Shown: positions 52,849 through 62,712 of the stretch, in pieces
Layout of the letters: every line of letters begins with the position of its first letter
Position numbering within the stretch: position 1 is the first letter of the stretch
Assembly (NCBI GenBank): GCA_029260515.1
Contig: JAJDDC010000063.1
Location: 1-64,000, forward strand
Direction: 5' to 3'
Source of the DNA: Phycisphaerales bacterium
GTDB taxonomy: Bacteria; Planctomycetota; Phycisphaerae; Phycisphaerales; UBA1924
DNA: 64,000 bases
The notes under the pieces: model-generated
Database searches by the model: none
Told to the model about the DNA's origin: nothing
Seen by the model: only the letters and a program-made list of their open reading frames with translations
Position numbers and translations under genes: made by a program

Positions 52849-52874
52849 TCGACCGAGACACCCGTGCTCAACCG

Positions 52875-52904
52875 CACGCCCCCCGCAGGGGGCGTGTTTC
52901 TTTG
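52875..52904 (+). terminator. Rho-independent terminator after the PEP-CTERM gene
   Basis: CACGCCCCC-CGCA-GGGGGCGTG is a nine-pair stem (52875-52883 with 52888-52896) followed by TTTCTTT. It separates this gene from the metal importer operon. Confidence 0.88.
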
Positions 52905-52983
52905 CGCCCAAGGCCGGCCACCCGGAGCCGGCGAGCCGCCCCGAGCTGCTCTCGCACGCTGCATCCCAGCGGGCCGGCCCGCC

Positions 52984-53028
52984 TTGACAACGGCCGCCCA
53001 CGCCCTAAAGTAGCCAAGGCTACATTTT
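52984..53028 (+). promoter_or_regulatory. Promoter with MntR/DtxR-like operator upstream of the metal importer operon
   Basis: TTGACA (52984-52989) and TAAAGT (53006-53011) with a 16-base spacer form a good sigma-70-type promoter. A perfect inverted repeat GTAGCC-AA-GGCTAC (53010-53023), flanked by AAA and ATTTT, overlaps the -10 box and the expected transcription start. It closely resembles the E. coli MntR site (core TAGC-AAAG-GCTA) and fits a repressor of the DtxR/MntR family. The ATG of the first gene is at 53042. Confidence 0.65.
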
Positions 53029-53041
53029 GGCGAGGACCCGC

Positions 53042-54067
53042 ATGCCCACACCACTGAGAACCTCCGCGATCATCCTGCTCGGGCTCGTCCTGTCCGCGTG
53101 CGGGCCGGCGTCCGACCCCTCGGCGGGCGGCGGGGCAGACGCTGGCGAGTCGAAGGCGCCCCTCGCCATCGTCGCGACCACCGGCATGATCGCCGACACG
53201 GTCCGCGCTGTCGCGGGCGAGCACGCCCAGGTCACCGCGCTCATGGGCCCGGGCGTGGACCCGCACCTCTACAAGCCGACACGGGCCGACATCGCGGCTG
53301 TCAACGCCGCCGACGCGACCTTCTACAACGGCCTGCTGCTCGAGGGCAAGATGACGGACCTGTTCGTTCGCGCCGCGACATCGGGGCGCAAGGTCTTCGC
53401 GGTCACCGAGCTGATCGACGAGGCGCGCCTGCTTGAGCCCGAGCAGTTCCAGGGGCACTACGACCCGCACGTCTGGATGGACCCGGGCACGTGGCTTGTG
53501 TGCGTCGACGCCGTCCGCGAGCAGATGACACTGCTCGACCCTGCGCACGGAGAAGAGTACGCGGCGAACGCCGCGGCGTACAAGGACCAGCTCGCCGAGC
53601 TCGACGCGTACGCGCTGCAGGTCCTCGCCAGCGTCCCGCAGCGCTCCCGCGTCCTCGTCACCGCGCACGATGCGTTCAACTACTTCGGCGATCGTTACAC
53701 CTACGAGGTCGTGGGCATCCAGGGCATCTCCACCGAGTCCGAGGCCGGCGTCCGCGACATCGAGCGCATCGTCTCGCTCATCGCCGAGCGAGATATCCGG
53801 GCGGTCTTCACCGAGTCCACCGTCTCGCGCCGCAACGTCGAGGCCCTCGTGGCCGGCGCCCGCGCCCGCGGCCAGGACTGTTCCATCGGCGGCTCGCTCT
53901 TCTCCGACGCCATGGGCGCCCCGGGCACGTACGAGGGCACGTACGTCGGCATGATCGACCACAACATCACCACCATCGCCCGCGCCCTCGGCGGCGACGC
54001 GCCACCAAAGGGCCTGAACGGGCGGCTCGCCACCCAGACCGCGGCGCCCACGCGGGCGGCGCCATGA
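53042..54067 (+). CDS. Metal ABC transporter substrate-binding lipoprotein (TroA/ZnuA/YtgA-like)
   Basis: 341 residues. ATG 53042 follows GAGGA; lipobox LVLSAC near residue 20. Cluster A-I metal-binding fold: ligands are probably His75 (GVDPHLYKP), His143 (YDPHVWMD), His209 ([10 protein letters not shown]) and Asp289 (LFSDAMG), the His3-Asp set of TroA; PsaA/MntC would have Glu at the third position. ZnuA's His-rich loop is absent. TroA binds zinc and manganese, so the metal is uncertain. First gene of a four-gene operon with translationally coupled partners. Confidence 0.92.
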   Translation: MPTPLRTSAIILLGLVLSACGPASDPSAGGGADAGESKAPLAIVATTGMIADTVRAVAGEHAQVTALMGPGVDPHLYKPTRADIAAVNAADATFYNGLLLEGKMTDLFVRAATSGRKVFAVTELIDEARLLEPEQFQGHYDPHVWMDPGTWLVCVDAVREQMTLLDPAHGEEYAANAAAYKDQLAELDAYALQVLASVPQRSRVLVTAHDAFNYFGDRYTYEVVGIQGISTESEAGVRDIERIVSLIAERDIRAVFTESTVSRRNVEALVAGARARGQDCSIGGSLFSDAMGAPGTYEGTYVGMIDHNITTIARALGGDAPPKGLNGRLATQTAAPTRAAP

Positions 54068-54900
54068 CCACCCTCCCCACGCACCGCCGCCCGTCGGAGC
54101 GCGACCTGTCGGCACGCCCCGAGCACTCGCCCGACAGCCCCCTGTCCGTCCACGCCCTCACCGTCGCCTACAGGCGCAAACCCGTGCTCTGGGACATCGA
54201 GTACGAGGCGCCGATCGGCCGCCTGGTCGCGATCGTCGGGCCCAACGGCGCCGGCAAGACCACGCTCATCCGCACGTGCCTGGGCCTCATCCGCCCCGCC
54301 GCCGGTCGCGTCGAGTTCTGGGGCCAGCCCTACCGGCGCGTCCGCACGCGCGTCGGCTACGTCCCGCAGCGCGAGAGCGTGGACTGGGACTTCCCGGTCA
54401 GCGCCCTCGACGTCGCCGCGATGGGTCGCTACGCCAAGATCGGCTGGTGCAGGCCCGTCACGCGCTCGCACAAGGCCGCCGCGATGCACGCGCTCGGGCG
54501 CGTCGGCATGGACCGCTTCGCGACGCGGCAGATCTCTCAGCTCTCGGGGGGCCAGCAGCAACGCGTCTTCCTCGCCCGGGCGCTGGCCCAGGAGGCGGAC
54601 ATGTACTTCATGGACGAGCCCCTCGCGGGCGTGGACGCGGCGACCGAGCGCGCGATCATCGAGATCCTCCGAGAACTCCGGGGCGAGGGCAAGACCGTCA
54701 TCGTCGTGCACCACGACATCCAGACCGTCCCCGAGTACTTCGACGACGCGCTTCTGCTGAACATGCGCGTCGTCGCGGCGGGCCCGGTCTCAGAGGTATT
54801 CACGAAGCAGAACCTGCAGGCGACCTACGGCGGGCGCCTCACCCTGCTCGCCGACGCCGCCGAGGCACTCGCCCGCGCCGGGCGAGGCGAGATCCCGTGA
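54064..54900 (+). CDS. Metal ABC transporter ATP-binding protein
   Basis: 278 residues; ATG 54064 overlaps the previous stop (ATGA). Walker [10 protein letters not shown] near 60, Q-loop [16 protein letters not shown] (the family's usual QR...VDWDFP), signature [15 protein letters not shown], Walker [13 protein letters not shown], and switch His in [15 protein letters not shown] is diagnostic of the metal-type (MntA/TroB) subfamily. It hydrolyses ATP to drive import through the two permeases that follow. Overlaps the first permease start by four bases. Confidence 0.95.
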   Translation: MTTLPTHRRPSERDLSARPEHSPDSPLSVHALTVAYRRKPVLWDIEYEAPIGRLVAIVGPNGAGKTTLIRTCLGLIRPAAGRVEFWGQPYRRVRTRVGYVPQRESVDWDFPVSALDVAAMGRYAKIGWCRPVTRSHKAAAMHALGRVGMDRFATRQISQLSGGQQQRVFLARALAQEADMYFMDEPLAGVDAATERAIIEILRELRGEGKTVIVVHHDIQTVPEYFDDALLLNMRVVAAGPVSEVFTKQNLQATYGGRLTLLADAAEALARAGRGEIP

Positions 54901-56225
54901 GCACACCGGCCTCGATCACCGACGCGGGCATCGACTGGCCCACGCTGGGAGAGCTCGCGCACACCCTCACGTTCACCGCGGGCTTCAACGCCGCGGTCGT
55001 CGTCGCCAGCGCCTCGCTGCTCGGCGTTGCGGCCGGCATCGTCGGCGCGTTCGCCCTGCTCCGCAAGCGCGCGCTCATGGGCGACGCCCTGGCCCACGCG
55101 ACGCTGCCGGGCATCGCCGCCGCGTTCATCACCGCCGCCCTCCTGGGCGGGCAGGGGCGTCGCCTCGAGGTCCTGCTCCTGGGCGCCGCGGTCTCGGGCG
55201 TCCTGGGCGTCCTGTGCGTCCAGCTCATCGTCAGGCATACACGCCTGCGCGAGGACGCCGCCATCGGCATCGTCCTCTCGTGCTTCTTCGGGCTCGGCGT
55301 CGTCCTCCTCTCGGCCATCCAGTCCATGAGCGTCGGCGACCAGGGCGGGCTCGCGTCATTTATCTACGGCCAGACCGCCGCCATGCTCCCGCGCGACGCC
55401 GTGCTCACCGGTGTGGTGGCGCTGCTCGCGCTGATCGCCGCAGCGCTGCTCATCAAGGAGTTCACGCTCGTCTGTTTCAACGACGAGTTCGCGAGCGTCC
55501 AGGGCTGGCCCGTTGCGCGGATCGACGTGCTCATGATGGCGCTTGTTGTCGTTGTGACCGTCGCGGGGTTGCAGGCGGTCGGGCTTCTGCTGATCGTGGC
55601 GCTGCTCATCATCCCGCCCGCCGCGGCCCGGTTCTGGACCGATCGCGTCCGCACGCTCGTGATCCTCTCGGCCATCCTCGGCGGCCTGAGCGCGTATATG
55701 GGCGCGACCGCCTCGGCCCTGCTCCCACGCCTCCCCGCGGGCGCGGTCATCGTGCTCACCGCGGGCGTCGTCTTCGCGTTCTCGATGCTCGCCGCCCCGG
55801 CGCGGGGGCTCGTCGCCGTGGGCGTGCGCCGCGTCCGACTCTCGGCCCGGATCTCCCGCGACCACGCCCTCCGCGAGCTTGTTGTGCGCGAGAAGACCGA
55901 GGCGTCCGCCATCACGCCCGCCGCCCTCGCGAGCGAGATCGGGCTCTCGCCCCCCGCGGGCCGCTGGCTCGCCTACCGCCTCACCCGTGTCGGTCTCGTC
56001 GAACGCGAGGGCGTCGGGCTTTCGCTGACCGACCGCGGGCGCACGCTCGGGCGGCGCATCGACCGCAACCACGGTCTCTGGCAGCGCTATCTCATCGACC
56101 AGGCCGACGTCGCCCCAAGCCACGTCGATCTGTCGGCCGACCTCGTCGAGCACGTCCTGAGCCCCGAGATGGTCGAGCGTCTCGAGGCCAAGCTCACGCA
56201 CGCGGGTGGGGGGGCGCCCGCGTGA
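54897..56225 (+). CDS. Metal ABC transporter permease fused to a DtxR/MntR-like domain (first permease)
   Basis: 442 residues; GTG 54897 overlaps the previous stop. Residues 1-300 are an ABC-3 (ZnuB/MntB/TroC) permease with about eight helices, including [19 protein letters not shown] (coupling region) and [23 protein letters not shown]. Residues 318-435 are cytoplasmic: a winged-helix stretch ([30 protein letters not shown]) and a second helical part with ligands NHGLWQRYL (His) and SADLVEHVL (Asp, Glu, His), matching MntR His77, Glu99, Glu102 and His103. The N-terminal D-x2-E pair is not clearly kept. It recalls chlamydial YtgCR. Confidence 0.92.
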   Translation: MSTPASITDAGIDWPTLGELAHTLTFTAGFNAAVVVASASLLGVAAGIVGAFALLRKRALMGDALAHATLPGIAAAFITAALLGGQGRRLEVLLLGAAVSGVLGVLCVQLIVRHTRLREDAAIGIVLSCFFGLGVVLLSAIQSMSVGDQGGLASFIYGQTAAMLPRDAVLTGVVALLALIAAALLIKEFTLVCFNDEFASVQGWPVARIDVLMMALVVVVTVAGLQAVGLLLIVALLIIPPAAARFWTDRVRTLVILSAILGGLSAYMGATASALLPRLPAGAVIVLTAGVVFAFSMLAAPARGLVAVGVRRVRLSARISRDHALRELVVREKTEASAITPAALASEIGLSPPAGRWLAYRLTRVGLVEREGVGLSLTDRGRTLGRRIDRNHGLWQRYLIDQADVAPSHVDLSADLVEHVLSPEMVERLEAKLTHAGGGAPA

Positions 56226-57625
56226 GCGACGCGACCTACGCGTTCGTCTCCCTCGACCTCCCCGCCGCCCTCGCGGGCGTGCTCGCGGCGTTGACGTGCG
56301 CCCTGCTGGGCAACTTCCTTGTGCTGCGCCGCCAGGCGCTGATGGGCGACGCGATCTCGCACGCCGTCCTGCCAGGGATCGTCGTCGGGTTCCTGATCGC
56401 CGGCTCGCGTGCGACCTGGCCCATTTTCCTCGGCGCCGCCGGCTCGGCGCTCGTCGCCGTCATGCTCATCGAGGCCCTCCGCCGCGTCGCACGCGTCGAG
56501 GCGGGCGCCGCCATGGGCGTGGGCTTCTCCATCCTCTTCGCCCTTGGCGTGCTGCTCATCGAGCAGGCCTCCGCCCGTGGCGTGGACCTCGACGCCGGGT
56601 GCGTCCTCTACGGCCAGCTCGAGTACGTCAACTGGTACCCCGTGCACGACTGGGGCAGGTTCTGGACACTCGAGCACATCACGACCGGCTACCAGACCGC
56701 GACAACGACGATCTCGCCCGACACCGGGCTTCCGATCCTCATCAAGGAGGGCGGGCTCCCACGCCAACTCTGGATGCTCGCCGCCGTCGCGATCGCGGCC
56801 TTCACCTTTGTCGGTGTCTTCTACAAGGAGCTCCGACTCACGACATTCGACCCGGCGCTCGCGACCGCTCTGGGTTTCCGGGCCGGGCTTATGCACGCGA
56901 TGCTGATGGTGCTGGTTGCCTCGGCCACCGTCGCCGCGTTCGAGGCCGTCGGCTCCATCCTCGTGATCGCGATGCTTATCGTGCCCGCCGCCGCGGCGCG
57001 TGTGTGCACGGACCGCTACGCCGTCCAGCTTCTCGCGAGCCTCGCGTTCGCGTTGGCCGCGGGCGTCCTCGGGTACATCGCGGGCGCCTTTGCGCCCGCC
57101 TGGGTCGGGTTCGAGGGGCGGGCGCTGAACGTCGCGGGCACGATGACGCTCGTCGCCGCGGTCCTGCTCACCGGCGCGATCTTCCTCGCCCCTGCGCACG
57201 GCGTCCTCTGGCGGGGCGTCCGCCGCCGACGCCTGGCGCTGAGCGTCGCGGTCGAGGACGTCCTGGCCGCCCTCTACCGGGGCGACGAGTCGGGGGACCC
57301 CTCGCGGGTCGCGGATCTGCCCGCGTCCGCCTTGACCCTCAAGGCGTTGAGCGTCCTGAACGCCCGGGGCGAGATCGGGCGGGCGCCCGGCGGGGGCTGG
57401 CGTCTGCACGAGCCCGGGCGCCGACGCGCCGCGTCGATTGTCCGCAGGCACCGCCTCTGGGAATCCTGGCTGGTCGATGAGATGGGCCTGCGCCCGGACC
57501 ACGTGCACGAGACCGCCGAGCGTCTCGAGCACCTCACCTCCGACGCGGGCGCCCTCGAGCCCGACCTGCCCCCCCGGGCCCTGGACCCGCACCAGCGCCC
57601 TATCCCCCCGGATGACGACGCCTGA
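56222..57625 (+). CDS. Metal ABC transporter permease fused to a DtxR/MntR-like domain (second permease)
   Basis: 467 residues; GTG 56222 overlaps the first permease's stop. ABC-3 permease in residues 1-330 (RRQALMGDAISHAVLPGIVVGF; FEAVGSILVIAMLIVPAAAARV), with an extra loop at 130-185 (YGQLEYVNWYPVHDWGRF, then KEGGLPRQLW). From about 339 the DtxR-like domain begins: SVAVEDVLAALYR aligns with the first helix of MntR, where its Asp is kept and its Glu is Ala. RRHRLWESWL and TAERLEHL keep the His, Glu, Glu and His ligands. The wing region is shorter. An acidic/proline tail ends the protein. Confidence 0.92.
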   Translation: MSDATYAFVSLDLPAALAGVLAALTCALLGNFLVLRRQALMGDAISHAVLPGIVVGFLIAGSRATWPIFLGAAGSALVAVMLIEALRRVARVEAGAAMGVGFSILFALGVLLIEQASARGVDLDAGCVLYGQLEYVNWYPVHDWGRFWTLEHITTGYQTATTTISPDTGLPILIKEGGLPRQLWMLAAVAIAAFTFVGVFYKELRLTTFDPALATALGFRAGLMHAMLMVLVASATVAAFEAVGSILVIAMLIVPAAAARVCTDRYAVQLLASLAFALAAGVLGYIAGAFAPAWVGFEGRALNVAGTMTLVAAVLLTGAIFLAPAHGVLWRGVRRRRLALSVAVEDVLAALYRGDESGDPSRVADLPASALTLKALSVLNARGEIGRAPGGGWRLHEPGRRRAASIVRRHRLWESWLVDEMGLRPDHVHETAERLEHLTSDAGALEPDLPPRALDPHQRPIPPDDDA

Positions 57626-57820
57626 GGCATCAGCCCTATATCGACACGGCGCAGGCACGTGACACTACCCGGGCCCTTCCAGAGACCATACCGTTCAATC
57701 CCGATCGGACGCCCGGGCGGGAATCATCCGGGCGCCTCGTCGGTACAGACCACGGGCGCCCGCCCGGGTCGTGCAGACCGGGGAGGCCGAGGGGCCCGAC
57801 CCGTGCCTTGGGAGGGCAGG

Positions 57821-59026
57821 ATGAGCCGGACTTACGCTGTGTTGATGGGGGCGCTGGCGGTCGGCGCGCTCGTGGTCGGCGCCCGTGCCCAGGGCGGGCC
57901 GCCGCCGGCGAATGTCGTCACCGACGGCGTCCGCCAGGAAACAATCGAGCAACAGCGCGGCGTGACGGGCGAGGTCCGCACGCGCCGGCGCTCGCGCCTC
58001 GCGGCCGAGGAGGTCGGCCTGGTCGTGCAGCTCGACCCCGAGGCCGGCGACGAGGTCGAGCAGGGCGCGGTCATCGCCCGCCTCGACGACACGCTCGCCC
58101 GTCTGGAGAAGGACCGCGCCGAGGCGCGGGTTGACCTGTACAACGCGACCATCGACCAGCGCAAGGCCGAGCTCAGCCGCGCGATGCGCGACCTCGAACG
58201 GATCGAGCGGCTCGACGCGGGCGGCTCGGCCTCGGTCTCCGAGATCGACGAGGTCCGCACCCGCGTCGCCGCCAACAAGGCGCTGTTGGCACAGGCCGAG
58301 GCGGACGCGGCGGTCGCCCGCGCCGAGCTCGCGCTGGCCGAGAAGCGCCTGGACGACATGACCATCCGCGCGCCGTTCGCGGGGCGGATCGTGCGCCGTG
58401 AGACCGAGCTGGGCCAGTGGCTCGCCCCGGGCGACCCGGTCGTCGAGCTGGTCGCCGTCCGTGATGTCGAGGCCTGGGTGGATGTGCCCGAGCGCGTCGT
58501 CGGGCGCCTCCGCGAGCTGGAGAAAGCCGGCCCGCTCGACATCGAGGTCCGAGTCAACGCGATCGGCGGCGTCGTTCCCGGGCGTGTCGTGGGCATCGTC
58601 CCCGAGGGCGACCCGCTGAGCCGTATGTTCCCCGTCCGAATTGCGGTCGCCAACGACGACGAGGCGCTCAAGCCGGGCATGAGCGTGATCGCGATGGTGC
58701 CAACCAGCGAGCGCGCGCCGACGGTGACCGTGCACAAGGACGCCGTCCTGCGCGACGACGCGGGCGAGTACCTCTACTTTGACGCGGGCGGGATGGCGAT
58801 GGTCGCCCGGATCGAGCGCCTCTTCGCCTTCGGCGACCGGGTCGCGATCCGCCCCGGGCGCCTCCAGCCCGGCATGCGCGTCGTCGTCAAGGGCAACGAG
58901 CGCCTCTTCCCGACCCAGCCCCTGAACATCATCGGGACGCTCGACGACGCCCCGCCCCAGAGCGCGGCCGCGCAGGGCGACGCCAAGGCGCCCGCCGACC
59001 ACACCACCAAGGGGGAGGGCGGCTAA
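57821..59026 (+). CDS. RND efflux pump periplasmic adaptor (membrane fusion protein)
   Basis: 401 residues. ATG 57821 after GGAGGGCAGG; longer upstream frame to 57659 lacks coding character. Sec signal (MSRTYAVLMGALAVGALVVGARA). HlyD/AcrA fold: lipoyl-like half (VGLVVQLDPEAGDEVEQGAVIARLDD), a helical hairpin (about 75-150), second lipoyl half (MTIRAPFAGRIVRRETELGQWLAPGDPV), then beta-barrel (GRVVGIVPEGDPLSRMFPVRI). No lipobox. It links the inner-membrane RND pump to the outer membrane. No outer-membrane channel gene follows within the window. Confidence 0.92.
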   Translation: MSRTYAVLMGALAVGALVVGARAQGGPPPANVVTDGVRQETIEQQRGVTGEVRTRRRSRLAAEEVGLVVQLDPEAGDEVEQGAVIARLDDTLARLEKDRAEARVDLYNATIDQRKAELSRAMRDLERIERLDAGGSASVSEIDEVRTRVAANKALLAQAEADAAVARAELALAEKRLDDMTIRAPFAGRIVRRETELGQWLAPGDPVVELVAVRDVEAWVDVPERVVGRLRELEKAGPLDIEVRVNAIGGVVPGRVVGIVPEGDPLSRMFPVRIAVANDDEALKPGMSVIAMVPTSERAPTVTVHKDAVLRDDAGEYLYFDAGGMAMVARIERLFAFGDRVAIRPGRLQPGMRVVVKGNERLFPTQPLNIIGTLDDAPPQSAAAQGDAKAPADHTTKGEGG

Positions 59027-59029
59027 CCC

Positions 59030-62000
59030 GTGGACATCGTCAAGCTCGCCATCTCCAAGCCAGTCGGCGTCAGCGTCGCCGTCATCCTCGTGGTCATGTT
59101 CGGCCTCATCGGTGTCGGCTCGATCCCCATCCAGCTCACTCCGACGGTTGACTATCCCATCATCACGATCGAGACGTACTGGGCCGGGCGGTCGCCCCAG
59201 GAGGTCGTCGACGAGATCACCAAGGAGCAGGAAGAACGCCTCAAGAACGTCACGAGCCTCAAGAAGATGTCCTCGTCGTCCTCGGAGGGCGCCAGCAGCA
59301 TCTCGCTCGAGTTCACGGTCGGCGCCGACATCTCCCGCGCCCTCCAGGAGGTTTCCGACGCCCTCCGCCAGGTCCCCGACTACCCCGACGACGTGACCGA
59401 GCCGGTCATCCGCGCCTCCGAGGGCGAGATCGACAACGCCGTCGCCTGGCTCATCGTCGATCTCGACCCCGCGACGCGCGACGTCCACCCCGACTTCGAT
59501 GTCTCATCCCTCTTCGACGCGCTCGAGAAGGAGGTCAAGCCCTACCTCGAACGCATCGATGGCGTCGCCCAGGTCAACATCTACGGCGGGCGCGAGCGCG
59601 AGGCCCGCGTCCTGCTCGATCCGTACAAACTCGCCCAGCGCGGCCTCAACCACGTGGACGTCGTCCGCGCCCTGCAGGGCGAGAACACCAACGTCTCCGC
59701 GGGCGCGATCGCCGAGGGCAAGCGCGACTACCGCGTCCGCCTCGTCGGCCAATACGAGACCCCCGAGCAGGTCCTCGAGACCGTCGTCGCCTACCGCGAC
59801 GGGCGCCCTGTCTATGTCAAGGACGTGGGCACGGTCGAGGAGGGCTACCAGAAGCAGCGTGGCTTCGTCCGCTCCTTCGGACACCCCTCCATCGCCATGC
59901 CCGTCATCCGACAATCGGGCGCAAACGTCGTGGACGTCATGGACGAGCTGCGGGTCCGCCTCGACGAGGTCCGCGCCGACATCCTCCCCAACCTCGGCGG
60001 CGCCGACGCCGGCGGTCCCATCGGCCCCGACCTCCGCCTCCGACAGGTCTACGACGAGACCATCTACATCGACTCGGCCATCGGGCTCGTCACCCAGAAC
60101 CTCTACATCGGCGGCGTCATCGCCATCGTTGTCCTCCTGCTCTTCCTCCGCTCGTTCACCTCCACGTTCGTCGTCGCCCTCGCTATCCCCATCTCCATCG
60201 TGGGCACATTCCTGGTCCTGCTCGCGCTCGGGCGGACGCTCAACGTCATCTCGCTGGCCGGCCTCGCGTTCGCCGTCGGCATGGTCGTGGACAACGCGAT
60301 CGTCGTGCTCGAGAACATCTACCGCCGCCTGAACGCGGGCGAGAAGCCCATGCAGGCCGCCTACCTGGGCGGGCGCGAGGTCTGGGGCGCCGTCCTCGCC
60401 TCCACGCTCACCACCGCCGCCGTCTTCATCCCCGTGCTCACGATCCAGGAGGAGGCGGGCCAGCTCTTCCGCGACATCTCGCTGGCGATCGTCGCCTCGG
60501 TCGTCCTGTCGCTCATCGTCTCGATCACTGTCATCCCCGCCGCCTGCTCGCGCTGGCTCCGCACGCCCAACAAGAAGACCAACCCCGCGCTCCGCGCCTG
60601 GCAGACCCTCTTCGGCCTCGCGCCCGCCCTCTCGTGGCTCAACGCACGCATTGGCGTCGCCATGCTCTGGATCATGGGCGGGTGGCGCGGCTGGACACTC
60701 CGCCCCGCGATCGTCCTCGTCATGACCGTTGCAAGCCTCTGGGGCGCCGCCCTGCTCATGCCCCCGATGGACTACCTGCCCGCGGGCAACCGCAACCTCG
60801 TCTTCGGCGGCCTGCTCATCCCCCCGGGCCTCTCGATCGACCAGCGAACAGAGATCGCCGAGACCATCGAGGGCCAGGTCAAGCCCTACCTCGGCGTTGA
60901 CCCCGACGACGAGCAGGCGATGGCACGCCTCGAACCGATCAAGCGGTGGGCGTGGGACGACGAGGGCGAGCAGCTCGAGTTCGAGCCCGTCCCGGTGGCC
61001 AACTTCTTCATCGGCGCCTTCGGCACCGGCATGTTCGTCGGCGGCACCAGCGCCGAGGAGCAGGTCGTCCGCCCCATCGGCCAGCTGCTCACAAACGCCA
61101 TGTCCTCCATCCCCGACAGCTTCGGCGGCGCGGGACAGACCTCGCTCTTCGGGCGCGGCATCGGCGGGGGCGGCTCCATCGACGTCGAGATCTCCGGGCC
61201 CGACCTCGAACGCGTCAACGCCGCCGCCGGCTTCGTGCTGGGCCTGGCCGGACCCCATTTCGGCTACGCCGACGCCCGCCCCAGCCCCGCCAACTTCAAC
61301 CTCCTCGAACAAGAGCTCCAGGTCCGCCTCAACGACCGCGGGCGCGAGCTTGGCCTGACGACCGAGGGCCTTGGCGTCGCGATCCGCGCCCTCTTCGACG
61401 GCGCGTTCGTCGGCGACTACAAGCTCGGCGCCGACACCATCGACCTCGTCGTCCTCCCCGCCGGCGGGCGCCTGGCGTACAAGGAACAGCTCGCCGACGT
61501 CCCCATCGCGACCCCCGCAGGCCCGGTCGTGCCCATCGACACGGTCGTGGACTTCGTCCCCAGCCGCGCCGCGCAGGAGATCCGCCGCGTCGAGGAGCTG
61601 CCCACCGTCTCGGTCCAGATCGACCCGCCCGACGACATGGCGATCGAGGAGGTCATGACCTGGCTGGAAACCAACGCGATCCAGCCCGCGCGCGAGGCCG
61701 GGCTGATCGACCGGACCATGCGCGTCCGCCTCGAGGGCACCGCCGCCAAACTCTCCGAGGTCCGCACGGCGCTGCTGGGCCCGAAGCCCGAGCGCCGCGC
61801 GTCGGGGAGTGTGTTCAACGCCGTGAACGCCGTCACCGGGCTGCTCATCGCCGCGGGCCTCGTCGTCGCGGGCGTCGCGGCCTTCCGCGCCCGCAAGAAG
61901 CCCGGCGTGTCGGTCGGGTACGCGATCGCGGGCGCCCTGCTGACCGCAGTCGTGCTCGGCGCCCTCTTCTTCCTCTTCGCCTCCAACCCCGCACTGCTCA

Positions 62001-62650
62001 CCGCCCGCATCATCTGGGCATTGATCGTCACGTATCTCCTCATGGCCGCCCTCTTCGAGAGCTTCCTCTACCCGTTCGTCATCATGTTCACCGTCCCGCT
62101 CGCGATCGTCGGCGGCTTCGCCGGCCTCGCCATCGTCCACTGGTGGTCGATGCAGGACCCCACCAAGGCCCCCCAGCAGCTCGACGTGCTCACCATGCTC
62201 GGCTTCATCATCCTCATCGGCGTCGTCGTCAACAACGCCATCTTGCTCGTCCACCAGGCGCTCAACTTCATGCACGGCCGATTCGGGGAGGAGGGCCAGC
62301 AGGGCCCGATGGACCCGCACAAGGCCGTCGCCGAGTCCGTCCGCACACGCATCCGCCCCATCTTCATGAGCGTGCTCACATCGGTCGGCGGCATGCTCCC
62401 GCTCGTCCTGTTCCCGGGCGCCGGCTCGGAGATGTACCGCGGCCTTGGCTCGGTCGTGGTGGGGGGCCTGCTCGTCTCGACCATCTTCACGCTCGTTCTC
62501 GCGCCCCTGATGTTCAGCCTCGTCGTGGATATGCGTCTCGCCCTGGCCCGGGCCTTGGCGGGCGGCTCGGACACGCCCGCGGGCGCCGCCCCGCCCCGCC
62601 GAGTGCGCCCCAAGGCCGAGGAGCCCGCACCCGAGCTCCAGCCCGCGTGA
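59030..62650 (+). CDS. RND-family efflux transporter with extra transmembrane pair
   Basis: 1206 residues, longer than AcrB (about 1049). GTG 59030 follows GGGGGAGGG, three bases after the adaptor stop. HAE1-type features: start KLAISKPVGVSVAVILVVMFGL; TM4 FAVGMVVDNAIVVLENIYRR, keeping the first Asp of the AcrB Asp-Asp pair (second is Asn); TM10 region GVVVNNAILLVHQAL with Asn instead of Lys. Extra length lies mainly at residues 520-590 and 928-985, the latter adding two hydrophobic helices (VTGLLIAAGLVVAGVAAF and YAIAGALLTAVVLGALFFLF). Substrate class (drug versus lipid versus metal) cannot be decided. Confidence 0.92.
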   Translation: MDIVKLAISKPVGVSVAVILVVMFGLIGVGSIPIQLTPTVDYPIITIETYWAGRSPQEVVDEITKEQEERLKNVTSLKKMSSSSSEGASSISLEFTVGADISRALQEVSDALRQVPDYPDDVTEPVIRASEGEIDNAVAWLIVDLDPATRDVHPDFDVSSLFDALEKEVKPYLERIDGVAQVNIYGGREREARVLLDPYKLAQRGLNHVDVVRALQGENTNVSAGAIAEGKRDYRVRLVGQYETPEQVLETVVAYRDGRPVYVKDVGTVEEGYQKQRGFVRSFGHPSIAMPVIRQSGANVVDVMDELRVRLDEVRADILPNLGGADAGGPIGPDLRLRQVYDETIYIDSAIGLVTQNLYIGGVIAIVVLLLFLRSFTSTFVVALAIPISIVGTFLVLLALGRTLNVISLAGLAFAVGMVVDNAIVVLENIYRRLNAGEKPMQAAYLGGREVWGAVLASTLTTAAVFIPVLTIQEEAGQLFRDISLAIVASVVLSLIVSITVIPAACSRWLRTPNKKTNPALRAWQTLFGLAPALSWLNARIGVAMLWIMGGWRGWTLRPAIVLVMTVASLWGAALLMPPMDYLPAGNRNLVFGGLLIPPGLSIDQRTEIAETIEGQVKPYLGVDPDDEQAMARLEPIKRWAWDDEGEQLEFEPVPVANFFIGAFGTGMFVGGTSAEEQVVRPIGQLLTNAMSSIPDSFGGAGQTSLFGRGIGGGGSIDVEISGPDLERVNAAAGFVLGLAGPHFGYADARPSPANFNLLEQELQVRLNDRGRELGLTTEGLGVAIRALFDGAFVGDYKLGADTIDLVVLPAGGRLAYKEQLADVPIATPAGPVVPIDTVVDFVPSRAAQEIRRVEELPTVSVQIDPPDDMAIEEVMTWLETNAIQPAREAGLIDRTMRVRLEGTAAKLSEVRTALLGPKPERRASGSVFNAVNAVTGLLIAAGLVVAGVAAFRARKKPGVSVGYAIAGALLTAVVLGALFFLFASNPALLTARIIWALIVTYLLMAALFESFLYPFVIMFTVPLAIVGGFAGLAIVHWWSMQDPTKAPQQLDVLTMLGFIILIGVVVNNAILLVHQALNFMHGRFGEEGQQGPMDPHKAVAESVRTRIRPIFMSVLTSVGGMLPLVLFPGAGSEMYRGLGSVVVGGLLVSTIFTLVLAPLMFSLVVDMRLALARALAGGSDTPAGAAPPRRVRPKAEEPAPELQPA

Positions 62651-62712
62651 TCCCGCCGGCCCCGCGGGGCGTGGTCCACGCCCGCACCCCGGCGGTCCGC
62701 TAGCGTGTAGGC

